Assembly: GCA_027310305.1 (NCBI GenBank)
Contig: DAIDBD010000029.1
Span: 1 to 64,000, forward strand
Length of the DNA stretch: 64,000 nucleotides
Direction: 5' to 3'
DNA from: Herminiimonas sp.
GTDB lineage: Bacteria; Pseudomonadota; Gammaproteobacteria; Burkholderiales; Burkholderiaceae_D
Below are positions 52,807 to 64,000 of this stretch, one piece after another; within the stretch, counting starts at the first letter, position 1; each line of letters opens with the position of its first letter. The notes below the pieces were generated by a model. It had not been told where the DNA came from, made no database searches, and worked only from the letters and a program-made list of their open reading frames with translations. Position numbers and translations under genes: made by a program.

Positions 52807-53183
52807 CGTATCTGCGTGAAGATCGATCGAACGGCGCGGCCTTGATTCGAATCGCACGCCTGGCAAATCATTTTCCCTCCATCGCAAAAGTCCTTCGGCT
52901 TTGAAAGCCGTTATATATTTTTCCGAAGTGAAACTAATTGGCGATTTTTAACTCTTGATGATGAAGTTATTTTCTTGGGGTTCAAGCGTGTTACCAGCGC
53001 GACACAGTGTAGTTTTACAAGCATGCGACCTGTCAAACACATGTGTTTATCTGAGACCTGACTTTCACTGTCGGCGATAAGTACTTAATTTATTGAGGAA
53101 TTTCCTCTAGATTGAACTTAAACGTCATGCGCTAAGCCCTTGACTTTATTGAAAAAAGCATTGATTCGGAACCCGAATATTCC

Positions 53184-53212
53184 TTGACCGCAAATAGCGC
53201 ATCCTCTAAAGT
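53184..53212 (+). promoter_or_regulatory. Putative Pmra promoter TTGACC-N17-TAAAGT
   Basis: Spacing and near-consensus hexamers just upstream of the MraZ boxes. Confidence 0.5.
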
Positions 53213-53250
53213 GGGCAACAGTGTGAAAAAGTGTTTTTTTGTGGGGTAAA
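53211..53250 (+). promoter_or_regulatory. MraZ operator: four 10-bp direct repeats
   Basis: GTGGGCAACA / GTGTGAAAAA / GTGTTTTTTT / GTGGGGTAAA in exact 10-bp register upstream of mraZ. Confidence 0.75.
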
Positions 53251-53317
53251 TAATAATTATTGCCGCATAAACACAATTCACGGCCATTACTAAAATGAAA
53301 GCACGAGGGTCATCAGG

Positions 53318-53746
53318 GTGTTCCAGGGCGCGTCCGCATTAAATCTCGATGCCAAAGGCAGGATGTCGATTCCGGCCAGGCATCGCGACGCACTGTCCGT
53401 TCAGTGCGAAGGCCGCGTCACGCTGACCAAGCATCCGCATGGCTGCCTGTTGTTTTTCCCGCGCCCGGTATGGGAAAGCCATCGCGAACAGATCGCCGCA
53501 TGGCCGATGTCGGCGCGCGCCTGGCAACGCATTTTTCTCGGCAATGCGTCGGATGTCGAAATGGATTCCGCCGGACGCATTCTGATTGCGCCCGAATTGC
53601 GCAGTGCTGCAGGGCTGTCGCGCGATGTGATGCTGCTCGGCATGGGAAGCCATTTTGAAATCTGGGATGCGGCCAAGCTCGCCGAAAGCGAGTCGCAAGC
53701 GATTGCGACCGGCATGCCGGACGTACTGAATAATTTTTCATTCTAG
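53318..53746 (+). CDS. mraZ: Transcriptional regulator MraZ
   Basis: [25 protein letters not shown]; first gene of dcw cluster. Confidence 0.97.
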   Translation: MFQGASALNLDAKGRMSIPARHRDALSVQCEGRVTLTKHPHGCLLFFPRPVWESHREQIAAWPMSARAWQRIFLGNASDVEMDSAGRILIAPELRSAAGLSRDVMLLGMGSHFEIWDAAKLAESESQAIATGMPDVLNNFSF

Positions 53747-53749
53747 CCC

Positions 53750-54714
<965 letters not shown>

Positions 54715-54718
<4 letters not shown>

Positions 54719-55107
54719 GCGGCCGTCTCAACATTCTGATCACCGGTTTGCTGTTGTTCAGCGCACTGTCGCTGGTCAATGCGCAATATCAGGCACGCCG
54801 CCTGTTCATCGAACTGGAGCGCGCGCAAGCGCTGGCACGCCAGCTCGACATTGAATGGGCGCAGTTGCAACTCGATCAATCCACGCTGGGCAAGCATGCG
54901 CGCATCGAAGCCAATGCGCGGCGCGACCTGAACATGGTTGCGCTGACGCCGGCACGTACGCAATACCTGACGGCCGTGCCGGAGATGCCACATCAATCAA
55001 TGACAGCGCCACGGCTGCCCTCTCCCCCAACCCCTCTTCCGCAAGCGGGAGAGGGTAGCGAACTGAATCGCTTCGCGACTTCCAGGTTAAGCCGGGGTGC
55101 CAAATGA
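54715..55107 (+). CDS. ftsL: Cell division protein FtsL with atypical C-terminal extension
   Basis: Position between rsmH and ftsI; TM + coiled coil; C-terminal [32 protein letters not shown]. Confidence 0.88.
55018..55055. repeat. REP-like palindromic repeat inside the ftsL coding region
   Basis: CCCTCTCCCCCAACCCCTCTTCCGCAAGCGGGAGAGGG; 11-bp stem CCCTCTTCCGC/GCGGGAGAGGG. Confidence 0.8.
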
Positions 55108-56864
55108 CGCGCAGCACGCCGCGCACCGCTGCCGCGAAAGGCGTGCAATTTTCCACCAGCCCGGTACTGGCGGTGACGTTGCCGGCGTGGCGTTCGCGCG
55201 TGGTGCTGTTCGTGCTGTTTGCCGCTTTCCTGACGCTGATCGGGCGCGCGCTGTGGCTGCAGGGAATTTCCACCGATTTCCTGCAGAAGCAGGGTGAATC
55301 GCGCTACGCCCGTACGCTGGAGCTGCCCGCAACGCGCGGCAAGATCACCGATCGCAACGGCCAGGTATTGGCTTCTTCGGTGCCGGTCAAGGCGGTCTGG
55401 GCGATTCCGGACGATGTGCTGGAAGCGCCGAAGGAAAAGTTGCGCGATCTGGCGAAGCTGCTCGGCATGAGCGAGCACAATTTGCGCAAGAAGCTCGATT
55501 CCGATCGCAATTTCGTTTACCTGAAGCGGCAGGTCGAGATGGAAACGGTCGATAAAATTCTGAAACTGAAGATTGCCGGCATTGAAACCCGCAAGGAATA
55601 CAAGCGCTTTTATCCGGAAGGCGAAGCGATGGCGCATGTGGTCGGCTTCACCAATGTGGAAGATGCCGGGCAGGACGGGATGGAACTCGCGTCGCAGAAA
55701 ACGCTGGCCGGCAGGACCGGCAGCCGGCGCGTGATCAAGGATCGGCTGGGGCGCATCGTCGAGGACATCGAATCGATTCGCGAACCGCATGACGGCAAGG
55801 ATCTGGCCTTGTCGATCGACAGCAAGATCCAATACATCGCATTCTCGCAACTGAAAGAAGCGTTCGAAAAGCACAAGGCCAAGGCGGCCGGCATCGTCGT
55901 GCTGGATGCCCGGACCGGTGAAGTGCTGGCGCTGGCCAACCTGCCGACTTACAACCCGAACAACCGCGCGCTGTTGACCGGCGCGCAATTGCGCAATCGG
56001 GTATTGACCGACACTTTCGAGCCCGGCTCGGTCATGAAGCCGTTTACGGTGGCGCTGGCGCTTGAAACGAAGCGCGCCACGCCGAATACCACCATCCAGA
56101 CCGCGCCCGGCAAGCTCACGATCGGCAAGGCGACCATCGGCGACGCGCATGTGCATGGTTTGCTGACGGTGGCGCAGATCATCGAAAAATCATCCAATGT
56201 CGGCACTGCCAAATTGGCGCTGCAGATGCAGCCGCAAGAGATGTGGGACATGTTTACCAGCGTCGGATTCGGCCAGCAGCCGAAAATCGGTTTCCCGGGC
56301 GCGGTGGCCGGCCGCGTGCGGCCTTACAAATCGTGGCGGCCGATCGAGCAGGCGACGATGAGCTATGGCCACGGCATTTCGGTTTCGCTGATCCAGATGG
56401 CGCGTTCCTACATGATTTTTGCGCGCGACGGCGACATCATTCCGGTGACCTTCCGGAAAATCGGCGAGCCGCCGGCCGGTCAGCGCATCATTACAGCAAA
56501 GACTGCGCGCGAAATGCGCGCGATGCTGGAAATGGCGGCCGGTCCCGGCGGGACCGCGCCGAAATCGCAAGTGCCGGGCTATCGCGTGGCGGGCAAGACC
56601 GGCACTGCCTACAAGATCGTGGGCGGCCAGTACGTGAAGAAATATATAGCGTCGTTCGTCGGGTTTGCGCCGGTATCCGATCCGCGCATCATCGTCGCGG
56701 TCATGGTCGATGAACCATCCAACGGACAGCATTATGGCGGCGATGTGGCGGCGCCGGTATTTTCTGCGGTGACAGCCAATGCATTGCGCGCGCTGAATGT
56801 CGCGCCCGATTCGCCGGTGACCAGCATCATCATCCCGGCCGACGGCATACAGGAGAGCTTGTGA
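55104..56864 (+). CDS. ftsI: Peptidoglycan D,D-transpeptidase FtsI (PBP3)
   Basis: Transpeptidase motifs SSNVG (SxN-type), KTGT; DTFEPGSVMKPFTVA. Confidence 0.96.
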   Translation: MTRSTPRTAAAKGVQFSTSPVLAVTLPAWRSRVVLFVLFAAFLTLIGRALWLQGISTDFLQKQGESRYARTLELPATRGKITDRNGQVLASSVPVKAVWAIPDDVLEAPKEKLRDLAKLLGMSEHNLRKKLDSDRNFVYLKRQVEMETVDKILKLKIAGIETRKEYKRFYPEGEAMAHVVGFTNVEDAGQDGMELASQKTLAGRTGSRRVIKDRLGRIVEDIESIREPHDGKDLALSIDSKIQYIAFSQLKEAFEKHKAKAAGIVVLDARTGEVLALANLPTYNPNNRALLTGAQLRNRVLTDTFEPGSVMKPFTVALALETKRATPNTTIQTAPGKLTIGKATIGDAHVHGLLTVAQIIEKSSNVGTAKLALQMQPQEMWDMFTSVGFGQQPKIGFPGAVAGRVRPYKSWRPIEQATMSYGHGISVSLIQMARSYMIFARDGDIIPVTFRKIGEPPAGQRIITAKTAREMRAMLEMAAGPGGTAPKSQVPGYRVAGKTGTAYKIVGGQYVKKYIASFVGFAPVSDPRIIVAVMVDEPSNGQHYGGDVAAPVFSAVTANALRALNVAPDSPVTSIIIPADGIQESL

Positions 56865-58402
56865 TGCTGGCCATGACTTCGCGCTTGACTGAAACCCTGG
56901 CATGGCTGCATGCGGTGGCGCCGGCTGCGCAACTGTCGTCGGATTCGCGCAGCATCGGCCGCGGCGACGTTTTCCTTGCCTATCCGGGCGATGCGGCAGA
57001 CGGCCGGCAATACATTGCCCAGGCGATTGAACACGGCGCCAAAGCCGTGATGTACGACGCCGATGGATTCGACTGGAACGCCGGATGGAACGCGCCGCAT
57101 CTTGCGGTAACCGATTTGAAAAAAGCCGCCGGACAAATCGCCAACGCTTATTACGGCAAGCCGGATGCCGGCATGTTCACGGTGGCGGTCACCGGCACCA
57201 ACGGCAAGACATCGTGCAGCCAGTGGCTGGGCCATGCGCTGTCGCGGCTGGGCGAGCCGACCGCCGTTGTCGGCACGCTTGGCGTCGGCTTGTTCGAGCG
57301 CGGCACGCATGGCCCATTCGAGCCGACCGGTTATACGACGCCCGATGCCGTGCTGCTGCAGCGCAAGCTCGCGCAATGCCGGGCTGCGGGCGCCACGGCG
57401 CTGGCGATCGAGGCATCGTCGATCGGCCTTGAGCAGCACCGGTTGAGCGGTCTGCATGTCGACGCCGCCTTGTTCACCAACTTTACCCGCGACCATCTGG
57501 ATTATCACGGCGACATGGCGGCGTACGAAGCAGCCAAGACCATGCTGTTCGACTGGCCCGGGTTGCAGCACGCAGTCGTCAATCTCGATGATCCGATGGG
57601 ACTGCGCCTGATCCAGCGGCTGAAGCCGGAAGCGCCGTCCGTTTCCATCACCGGCTACACGCTGTCGGACAACGCCGTGGAAGGCATTGCAATCCTGCGC
57701 GCGACCGAAATCCGCATCGGTCCGGCCGGCACGGTATTTCAGCTCGATTCCGCTTTCGGGACGGCGCAGGTTAAAACGCACTTGGTCGGCCGGTTCAATG
57801 TCAGCAATGTACTGGGCATTGCGGGCGTACTGCTTGCCAGAGGCATGGCATGGCTTGCGGTGATCGAGGCGATTGAATCGCTGACGCCGGTACCTGGCCG
57901 CATGCAGCAATTGGGCGGTCCGGATGCACCGCTGGTCGTCATCGATTATGCGCATACGCCCGATGCGCTGGAAAAAACACTGGCTGCGTTGCGCGAAGTT
58001 GCGCGGCAGCGCAGCGGTAAACTATGGTGCGTATTCGGTTGCGGCGGCGATCGCGATCCCGGCAAGCGCGCGCAAATGGGCGCGGTGTCGATGGCAGCCG
58101 ATCACGTCGTTGTTACCAGCGACAATCCGCGCACCGAAAACCCCACCGCCATCATTGCGCAAATCGTCGAAGGCATGAATCTTACAAAGACTATGAAAGC
58201 ACAGCCACAAGTGATCGAAGATCGCGCCGCCGCCATTCTATGGGCCGTCCGGCATGCGGCAAAACCCGATGTGATTTTGCTGGCCGGCAAAGGCCATGAA
58301 AGCTATCAGGAAATCAACGGCAGAAAACAGCCGTTCCTGGATGCGGACCATGCAGCCCTGGCGCTGACCGCCAGGGCGACGATGAAAGGCCCGGGCCGAT
58401 GA
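56861..58402 (+). CDS. murE: UDP-MurNAc-tripeptide synthetase
   Basis: VTGTNGKTSCSQWLGHAL; VVIDYAHTPDALEKTL; DNPRTENP. Confidence 0.96.
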   Translation: MMLAMTSRLTETLAWLHAVAPAAQLSSDSRSIGRGDVFLAYPGDAADGRQYIAQAIEHGAKAVMYDADGFDWNAGWNAPHLAVTDLKKAAGQIANAYYGKPDAGMFTVAVTGTNGKTSCSQWLGHALSRLGEPTAVVGTLGVGLFERGTHGPFEPTGYTTPDAVLLQRKLAQCRAAGATALAIEASSIGLEQHRLSGLHVDAALFTNFTRDHLDYHGDMAAYEAAKTMLFDWPGLQHAVVNLDDPMGLRLIQRLKPEAPSVSITGYTLSDNAVEGIAILRATEIRIGPAGTVFQLDSAFGTAQVKTHLVGRFNVSNVLGIAGVLLARGMAWLAVIEAIESLTPVPGRMQQLGGPDAPLVVIDYAHTPDALEKTLAALREVARQRSGKLWCVFGCGGDRDPGKRAQMGAVSMAADHVVVTSDNPRTENPTAIIAQIVEGMNLTKTMKAQPQVIEDRAAAILWAVRHAAKPDVILLAGKGHESYQEINGRKQPFLDADHAALALTARATMKGPGR

Positions 58403-59775
58403 AATCATCGTTGTCGAGTTTGAAGCCGTGGATTTCCGGGGTGGCCGTCACCGGCAAGGCCGCTTTTGCCGGCGTGTCGACCAATAGCAAGACTGCCGCC
58501 GCCGGCAATCTGTTTGTCGCATTGCGCGGCGAGCGATTCGATGCGCATGATTTTCTGGCGGAGGTGGCGGCAAAAGGCGTCGCCGCGGTGGTCGTCGAGA
58601 AATTGCCCGAAGGATTGAACATTCCCGCGATGGTGGTGCCGGACACGCGCATTGCATTGGGTGAGATAGCGCGCCATTGGCGCCGCCAGTTTTCGCTGCC
58701 GGTGATCGGCGTGACCGGCAGCAACGGCAAGACGACGGTCAAGGAAATGATTGCATCGATCCTGGCGGCTGAATTCGGCGACGGGAAGTATCTCGCCACC
58801 CGCGGCAATTTCAACAACGATATCGGCGTGCCGCTCACCATGTTGCGCACTGAAGCGGCGCACAAGGCCGCCGTCATCGAACTCGGGATGAATCATCCGG
58901 GCGAGATCGCGCTGCTGTCCGGCATTGCGCTGCCGACGGTCGGCCTGGTCAACAACGCGCAGCGTGAACATCAGGAATTCATGGAAAGCGTCGAAGCGGT
59001 TGCGAAGGAAAACGGCGCGGTGATCCGCACCTTGCCGGCAAACGGCATCGCGGTTTTCCCGGCGGACGATCCGTTCACGCCGCTCTGGCGCGGCGATGCG
59101 AAGAGTTCGGGACAGCGCAAGATACTGACCTTCGGCCTGTCCGCCGATGCAAATGTGACCTGCTTTTATCAGCCGAACGATTTCGGCAGCGATTTGCTGA
59201 TCAGAGTCGGCCAGCGCGAATTCCCGGTGCGCCTGTCGGCGGCCGGCGTGCACAATGTCCGCAATGCGCTGGCGGCAGTGGCGTGCGCGCTGGCGATCGG
59301 GATTCACCGCACCGCCATCGTGCGCGGCCTCGAAGCATTCGCGCCGGTCGGCGGCCGGTTGCAGCGCAAAACCGCCCGCAACGGCGCGCTGGTGATCGAC
59401 GATACCTACAATGCGAATCCCGATTCGGTGCGGGCGGCAATCGATGTGCTGGCGCAAGCCGCCGCGCCGCGCGTGCTGGTGCTGGGCGACATGGGCGAGG
59501 TCGGCAACGAAGGCCGCCAGTTCCATGTCGAGATCGGCGCTTACGCGCGCGGCCGCAGTATCGAATACTTGTTTACTTTGGGCGATCTCGCGCACAGCGC
59601 CAGCAATGCATTCGGTGCGCGCGCCAGGCACTTCGACGAGATCGACGCGATCAATCAGGCGCTCGACGCCATTATTACTCCGCAGACGACGGTGCTGGTG
59701 AAAGGCTCGCGCTTCATGAAAATGGAACGGGTAGTCCAGCATCTGGTCGGCGAACAAGTTCAGGAGTCCCGCTGA
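58399..59775 (+). CDS. murF: UDP-MurNAc-tripeptide:D-Ala-D-Ala ligase
   Basis: [35 protein letters not shown]. Confidence 0.96.
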   Translation: MKSSLSSLKPWISGVAVTGKAAFAGVSTNSKTAAAGNLFVALRGERFDAHDFLAEVAAKGVAAVVVEKLPEGLNIPAMVVPDTRIALGEIARHWRRQFSLPVIGVTGSNGKTTVKEMIASILAAEFGDGKYLATRGNFNNDIGVPLTMLRTEAAHKAAVIELGMNHPGEIALLSGIALPTVGLVNNAQREHQEFMESVEAVAKENGAVIRTLPANGIAVFPADDPFTPLWRGDAKSSGQRKILTFGLSADANVTCFYQPNDFGSDLLIRVGQREFPVRLSAAGVHNVRNALAAVACALAIGIHRTAIVRGLEAFAPVGGRLQRKTARNGALVIDDTYNANPDSVRAAIDVLAQAAAPRVLVLGDMGEVGNEGRQFHVEIGAYARGRSIEYLFTLGDLAHSASNAFGARARHFDEIDAINQALDAIITPQTTVLVKGSRFMKMERVVQHLVGEQVQESR

Positions 59776-59776
59776 C

Positions 59777-60946
59777 ATGCTGCTCTGGCTGGCACAATAT
59801 TTTCAACAGGATCTGGGGCCGCTGCGGGTCTTCAACTTCATCACGTTCCGCGCCGTTTTCGCGACGCTGACCGCGCTGGCGATCGGATTGATTGCGGGAC
59901 CGGCGGTGATCCGCATGCTGGCACGGCTGAAGGTCGGCCAGGCCGTGCGGACCGATGGACCGCAAACGCATCTGATCAAATCCGGCACGCCCACCATGGG
60001 CGGGGTATTGATCCTGATCTCGATCGGCGTATCGACGCTGTTGTGGAGCGACTGGAGCAACCGCTTCATCTGGCCGGTGCTGGTGGTGACGCTCGGCTTT
60101 GGCGCGATCGGCTGGGTCGACGATTATCGCAAGGTGGTCTACAAGGATCCCAACGGCATGCCGTCCAGGGAAAAATATTTCTGGCAATCGCTGATCGGCG
60201 TCGCCGCAGCGCTGTATCTGGCATTCTCGGTTTCGGCGCCGACCAATACCAAGGTCTGGGAATTGTTTTATGCGTGGTTGCAGTCGGGACTGAGCATGGA
60301 TTTGCCGCCGAAGGCCGATCTGATCGTCCCGTTTTTCAAAACCATCAGTTATCCGCTCGGCGTCTGGGGCTTCATCGCGCTGACTTATTTCGTTATCGTC
60401 GGCACCAGCAATGCGGTGAATCTGACTGACGGGCTGGATGGCCTGGCGATCATGCCGACCGTCATGGTCGGCTCCGCGCTGGGGCTGTTCGCCTACCTGA
60501 CGGGCAGCCTGACCTACGCCAAATACCTGTTCATTCCGCACATTCCCGGCGCCGGCGAGCTGATCATATTTTGCGGCGCGATGGCCGGCGCCGGGCTGGC
60601 GTTCCTCTGGTTCAATGCGCATCCGGCGCAGGTATTCATGGGCGATGTCGGCGCGCTCGCACTGGGCGGCGCGCTCGGCACCATCGCCGTCATCGTGCGC
60701 CAGGAAATCGTGCTGTTCGTCATGGGCGGCGTATTCGTCGTCGAAACGCTGTCGGTGATGATCCAGGTGGTTTACTTCAAGTACACGAAGATGCGGTATG
60801 GCACGGGCCGGCGCGTGTTGCTGATGGCGCCGCTGCATCATCACTATGAGCAAAAGGGCTGGAAGGAAACGCAAGTGGTGGTCCGGTTCTGGATCATCAC
60901 GATGATGCTGGTGCTGTTTGGTTTGTCTACCTTGAAATTGCGATGA
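59777..60946 (+). CDS. mraY: Phospho-MurNAc-pentapeptide transferase
   Basis: [36 protein letters not shown]. Confidence 0.97.
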   Translation: MLLWLAQYFQQDLGPLRVFNFITFRAVFATLTALAIGLIAGPAVIRMLARLKVGQAVRTDGPQTHLIKSGTPTMGGVLILISIGVSTLLWSDWSNRFIWPVLVVTLGFGAIGWVDDYRKVVYKDPNGMPSREKYFWQSLIGVAAALYLAFSVSAPTNTKVWELFYAWLQSGLSMDLPPKADLIVPFFKTISYPLGVWGFIALTYFVIVGTSNAVNLTDGLDGLAIMPTVMVGSALGLFAYLTGSLTYAKYLFIPHIPGAGELIIFCGAMAGAGLAFLWFNAHPAQVFMGDVGALALGGALGTIAVIVRQEIVLFVMGGVFVVETLSVMIQVVYFKYTKMRYGTGRRVLLMAPLHHHYEQKGWKETQVVVRFWIITMMLVLFGLSTLKLR

Positions 60947-60947
60947 A

Positions 60948-62456
60948 ATGAATTACGAAGGCAAACACGTTCTGGTGCTGGGTCTGGGCGAATCGGGCCT
61001 TGCGATGGCGCAGTGGCTGGCGCGCTGCGGCGCGATCCTGCGCGTCGCGGACACGCGTGACGGGCCTGAACGCCTGGCCGGTTTGCGTGCCGTGGTGCCG
61101 GCAGTGGAATTCATCGGCGGACCGTTCGCGGCCGGCCTGGTCGAAGAAATCGATTTCATTGCGGTCAGCCCCGGCCTGGCGCCTGCACGCGAACTGGCAG
61201 CCATCATGCCGGCTGCCGCGGAAAGAAACATTCCGGTGTGGGGCGAAATCGAACTGTTTGCGCAGGCGCTTGCTGCGCTGAAAACGGAGCGCAACTACGC
61301 GCCGAAAGTCATTGCGATCACCGGCACCAACGGCAAAACGACCGTTACCAGCCTGGCCGGCCTGCTGTGCAAACGCGCCGGACAGACCGTGCGGATCGCC
61401 GGCAACATCAGCCCGGCCGCGCTGGATGTGCTGCGCGGCGCGCTCGAGCAGGATGATCTGCCGCAAATCTGGGTGCTGGAACTATCGAGTTTCCAGCTTC
61501 ACACGACACGCAGCTTGCATGCCGACGCGGCGGCGGTGCTCAATATTACGCAGGACCATCTCGACTGGCACGGCGACATGGATGCCTACGTTGCCGACAA
61601 GGCCAGGATTTTCGGCGCGCACACGATTCATGTGCTCAATCGGGATGATGCCAGGAGCATGCAGATGGCATCGCCGCTGGCGCCGCTCGTCACGTTCGGC
61701 GCGGACGAGCCGCAGCATGCCGGCCATTTCGGCCTGGTCAATGAAAACGGCATGCAATGGCTGTCGGCGGCAGTGCCCGCTGAAGAGGACGGACAGAGCG
61801 AGAGAAGGCAGCGCCGCAAAAAAGACAGTGTCGAATTGCCGGTGTCAATCAACCGCCTGATGCCTGCGGACGCCCTTAAAATCCGCGGCCGGCATAACGC
61901 CGTCAATGCGCTGGCGGCATTGGCATTGTGCCGGGCGATCGAGTTGCCGATGGCGCGGCTGTTGCACGGCTTGCGTGAATACCAGGGCGAGCCGCATCGG
62001 GTCGAACTGGTCGCGACCGTCGGCAGCGTTGACTACTATGACGACAGCAAAGGCACCAATGTCGGTGCCACGGTTGCCGCGTTGAACGGCCTCGGTGCCG
62101 AACAGGGAAGCAGCGGCAATCGCCTGCTATTGATCGCCGGCGGCGACGGCAAGGGGCAGGATTTCAGCCCGCTGGCGGAACCGGTGGCGCGATTTGCGCG
62201 CACCGTGCTGCTGATCGGGCGCGATGCCTCCGCAATTCGCGCCGCGCTTGCGTCATCCGGCGTCGAGCTGATCGATTGCGAAGCGCTGCAGCAGGCGGTG
62301 CAGCGTGCATCCGAACTGGCGCACGGCGGCGATGCGGTATTGCTGTCGCCGGCCTGCGCCAGCCTCGACATGTTCAGCAATTATGTACACCGGGCGCAAG
62401 TGTTTGCCGATGCGGTGCGGGAAATCGCGTTATCGCGCGGCGAGGTGGCCGCATGA
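60948..62456 (+). CDS. murD: UDP-MurNAc-L-alanine:D-glutamate ligase
   Basis: [33 protein letters not shown]. Confidence 0.96.
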   Translation: MNYEGKHVLVLGLGESGLAMAQWLARCGAILRVADTRDGPERLAGLRAVVPAVEFIGGPFAAGLVEEIDFIAVSPGLAPARELAAIMPAAAERNIPVWGEIELFAQALAALKTERNYAPKVIAITGTNGKTTVTSLAGLLCKRAGQTVRIAGNISPAALDVLRGALEQDDLPQIWVLELSSFQLHTTRSLHADAAAVLNITQDHLDWHGDMDAYVADKARIFGAHTIHVLNRDDARSMQMASPLAPLVTFGADEPQHAGHFGLVNENGMQWLSAAVPAEEDGQSERRQRRKKDSVELPVSINRLMPADALKIRGRHNAVNALAALALCRAIELPMARLLHGLREYQGEPHRVELVATVGSVDYYDDSKGTNVGATVAALNGLGAEQGSSGNRLLLIAGGDGKGQDFSPLAEPVARFARTVLLIGRDASAIRAALASSGVELIDCEALQQAVQRASELAHGGDAVLLSPACASLDMFSNYVHRAQVFADAVREIALSRGEVAA

Positions 62457-63661
62457 AATTCGCGCTGCCATTCTTTTCTTCCGCTGCGCCGAAAACGCCG
62501 GTGGGCAGTCTCGCCCAGCGTTCGAAAATGATGGAGTACGACCAGCCTTTGGTTTGGGTCACCGTGCTGCTGATGCTGTTCGGCATGGTGATGGTGTATT
62601 CGGCATCGATCTCGCTGCCGGATTCGCCCAAGTACGCCGCTTATAAAAACTTTCATTTTCTGATGCGGCAGGCAATGTTCATCGGCTTGTCGCTGCTGGC
62701 CGGCTTGCTGGTGTTTCGGGTAAAAATCGAAACTTGGCAGAACATGGCGCCTTACTTGTTCGTCATCACGCTGGTGCTGCTGGCGCTGGTGCTGATTCCC
62801 GGCATCGGCAAAGGCGTCAATGGCGCAAAGCGCTGGCTGTCGTTCAAGGTATTCAACTTGCAACCGTCCGAGCTGATGAAGCTGTTCGTGGTTCTGTATG
62901 CGGCCGACTACACGGTGCGCAAGCAGCAATTCATGCACAAGCTGACCAAAGGCTTCCTGCCGATGACGGCAGCCATCGGCTTCGTCGGTTTGCTGCTGCT
63001 GCTGGAGCCGGATCTGGGCGCGTTCGGCGTGATTGTCTGCATTGCGATGGGCATCCTGTTCCTGGGCGGCATCAACGGCATCTGGTTCGGCGGCATCGGC
63101 GCAACGCTGGTCGGCATTTTCAGTCTGGTGATCGTGCTGTCGCCGTGGCGCCGCGAACGGATTTTCGCTTATCTCAATCCGTGGGCCGAAGAAAATGCAT
63201 TGGGCAAGGCGTACCAGTTGTCGCACTCGCTGATCGCATTCGGACGCGGCGAACTGTTCGGCGTCGGCCTCGGCGGCAGCGTGGAAAAGCTGCACTACCT
63301 GCCCGAAGCGCATACCGACTTCTTGCTGGCCGTGATCGGCGAAGAACTGGGTTTTGCCGGCGTGCTGGTGGTGGTGATGCTGTTCTACTGGATCATCAAG
63401 CGCGCATTTGAAATCGGCCGTCAAGCGATCGCGATCGATCAGACTTTTGCCGGGCTGACCGCAAAAGGCATCGGCATCTGGATCGGCGTGCAGGCGTTCG
63501 TCAACATGGGCGTCAATCTCGGACTGTTGCCCACCAAGGGGCTGACATTGCCATTGATGAGCTACGGCGGATCGGGCGTGATGATCAATTGCATCGGACT
63601 GGCGATCTTGCTGCGCATCGATTATGAGAATCGAGTGCTCATGCGCGGAGGCCGCGTATGA
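62453..63661 (+). CDS. ftsW: Lipid II polymerase FtsW
   Basis: SEDS family; [27 protein letters not shown]. Confidence 0.96.
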   Translation: MKFALPFFSSAAPKTPVGSLAQRSKMMEYDQPLVWVTVLLMLFGMVMVYSASISLPDSPKYAAYKNFHFLMRQAMFIGLSLLAGLLVFRVKIETWQNMAPYLFVITLVLLALVLIPGIGKGVNGAKRWLSFKVFNLQPSELMKLFVVLYAADYTVRKQQFMHKLTKGFLPMTAAIGFVGLLLLLEPDLGAFGVIVCIAMGILFLGGINGIWFGGIGATLVGIFSLVIVLSPWRRERIFAYLNPWAEENALGKAYQLSHSLIAFGRGELFGVGLGGSVEKLHYLPEAHTDFLLAVIGEELGFAGVLVVVMLFYWIIKRAFEIGRQAIAIDQTFAGLTAKGIGIWIGVQAFVNMGVNLGLLPTKGLTLPLMSYGGSGVMINCIGLAILLRIDYENRVLMRGGRV

Positions 63662-64000
63662 AGCGCTTGTTAATTATGGCGGCCGGCACCGGCGGCCATA
63701 TTTTTCCCGGCCTGGCGATTGCACAGACGATGAAGGCGCGCGGCTGGCAGGTATCGTGGCTGGGCACGGCGCACGGCATGGAGCGCGATATCGTGCCCGC
63801 GCATGACATCGAAATGGATACGATCGATTTCACCGGCATGCGCGGCAAGGGATTGCGGCATACGTTAAACGGCGCTTTCAAGCTGACGGCGAGTTTCACT
63901 GCCTGCCTGCGGATTCTGGCGCGCCGCAATCCGCACGTGGTGCTCGGCATGGGCGGTTACGTCACCGTGCCGGGTGGCTTGATGGCAAGGCTGCGCGGCG
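63658..64000 (+). CDS. murG: UDP-GlcNAc:lipid I GlcNAc transferase MurG (3' end outside the window)
   Basis: [36 protein letters not shown]...[14 protein letters not shown]; partial. Confidence 0.95.
   Translation, partial: MKRLLIMAAGTGGHIFPGLAIAQTMKARGWQVSWLGTAHGMERDIVPAHDIEMDTIDFTGMRGKGLRHTLNGAFKLTASFTACLRILARRNPHVVLGMGGYVTVPGGLMARLRG

Noticed and set aside
58405-59778. 457-aa minus-strand ORF
   Set aside because: Antisense of murF; similar shadows occur over mraY and ftsW.

Overview
This 64-kb window is chromosomal DNA from a betaproteobacterium (Burkholderiales, probably Oxalobacteraceae-like; inferred from gene order and protein character, not from a search). Most of it is dense housekeeping sequence: rplY-prs-tRNA-Gln-ispE-lolB, mutM-dynamin-mutY, rapZ-hprK-ptsN, queF, ilvA, a 1333-aa FAD/Fe-S fusion oxidoreductase, ubiE-Tim44-ubiJ-ubiB, aspS and neighbours, an ECF sigma/anti-sigma pair, a beta-oxidation cluster, rnpB, and the dcw division/cell-wall cluster (mraZ to murG, cut by the window end). 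The accessory part is about 43.7-52.8 kb. It holds truncated and frameshifted gene remnants (Wzz-like, XRE regulator, RND pump, outer-membrane factor), Gly/His-rich secreted proteins, two PHB-depolymerase-type esterases around a ribbon-helix-helix regulator, and a fasciclin gene. I found no CRISPR array, intact prophage, defence island or biosynthetic gene cluster. The most interesting unexplained structures are: a 161-bp palindromic MITE-like element between hprK and rapZ; a 153-bp multi-stem inverted-repeat element next to a 16-bp perfect palindrome upstream of a DUF3096-like gene; a palindromic repeat inserted in frame in the 3' end of ftsL; an alkB fragment abutting a three-hairpin IS-like end; a consensus promoter merged with a tandem dyad operator upstream of the RHH gene; and a head-to-head scrambled efflux-pump remnant.
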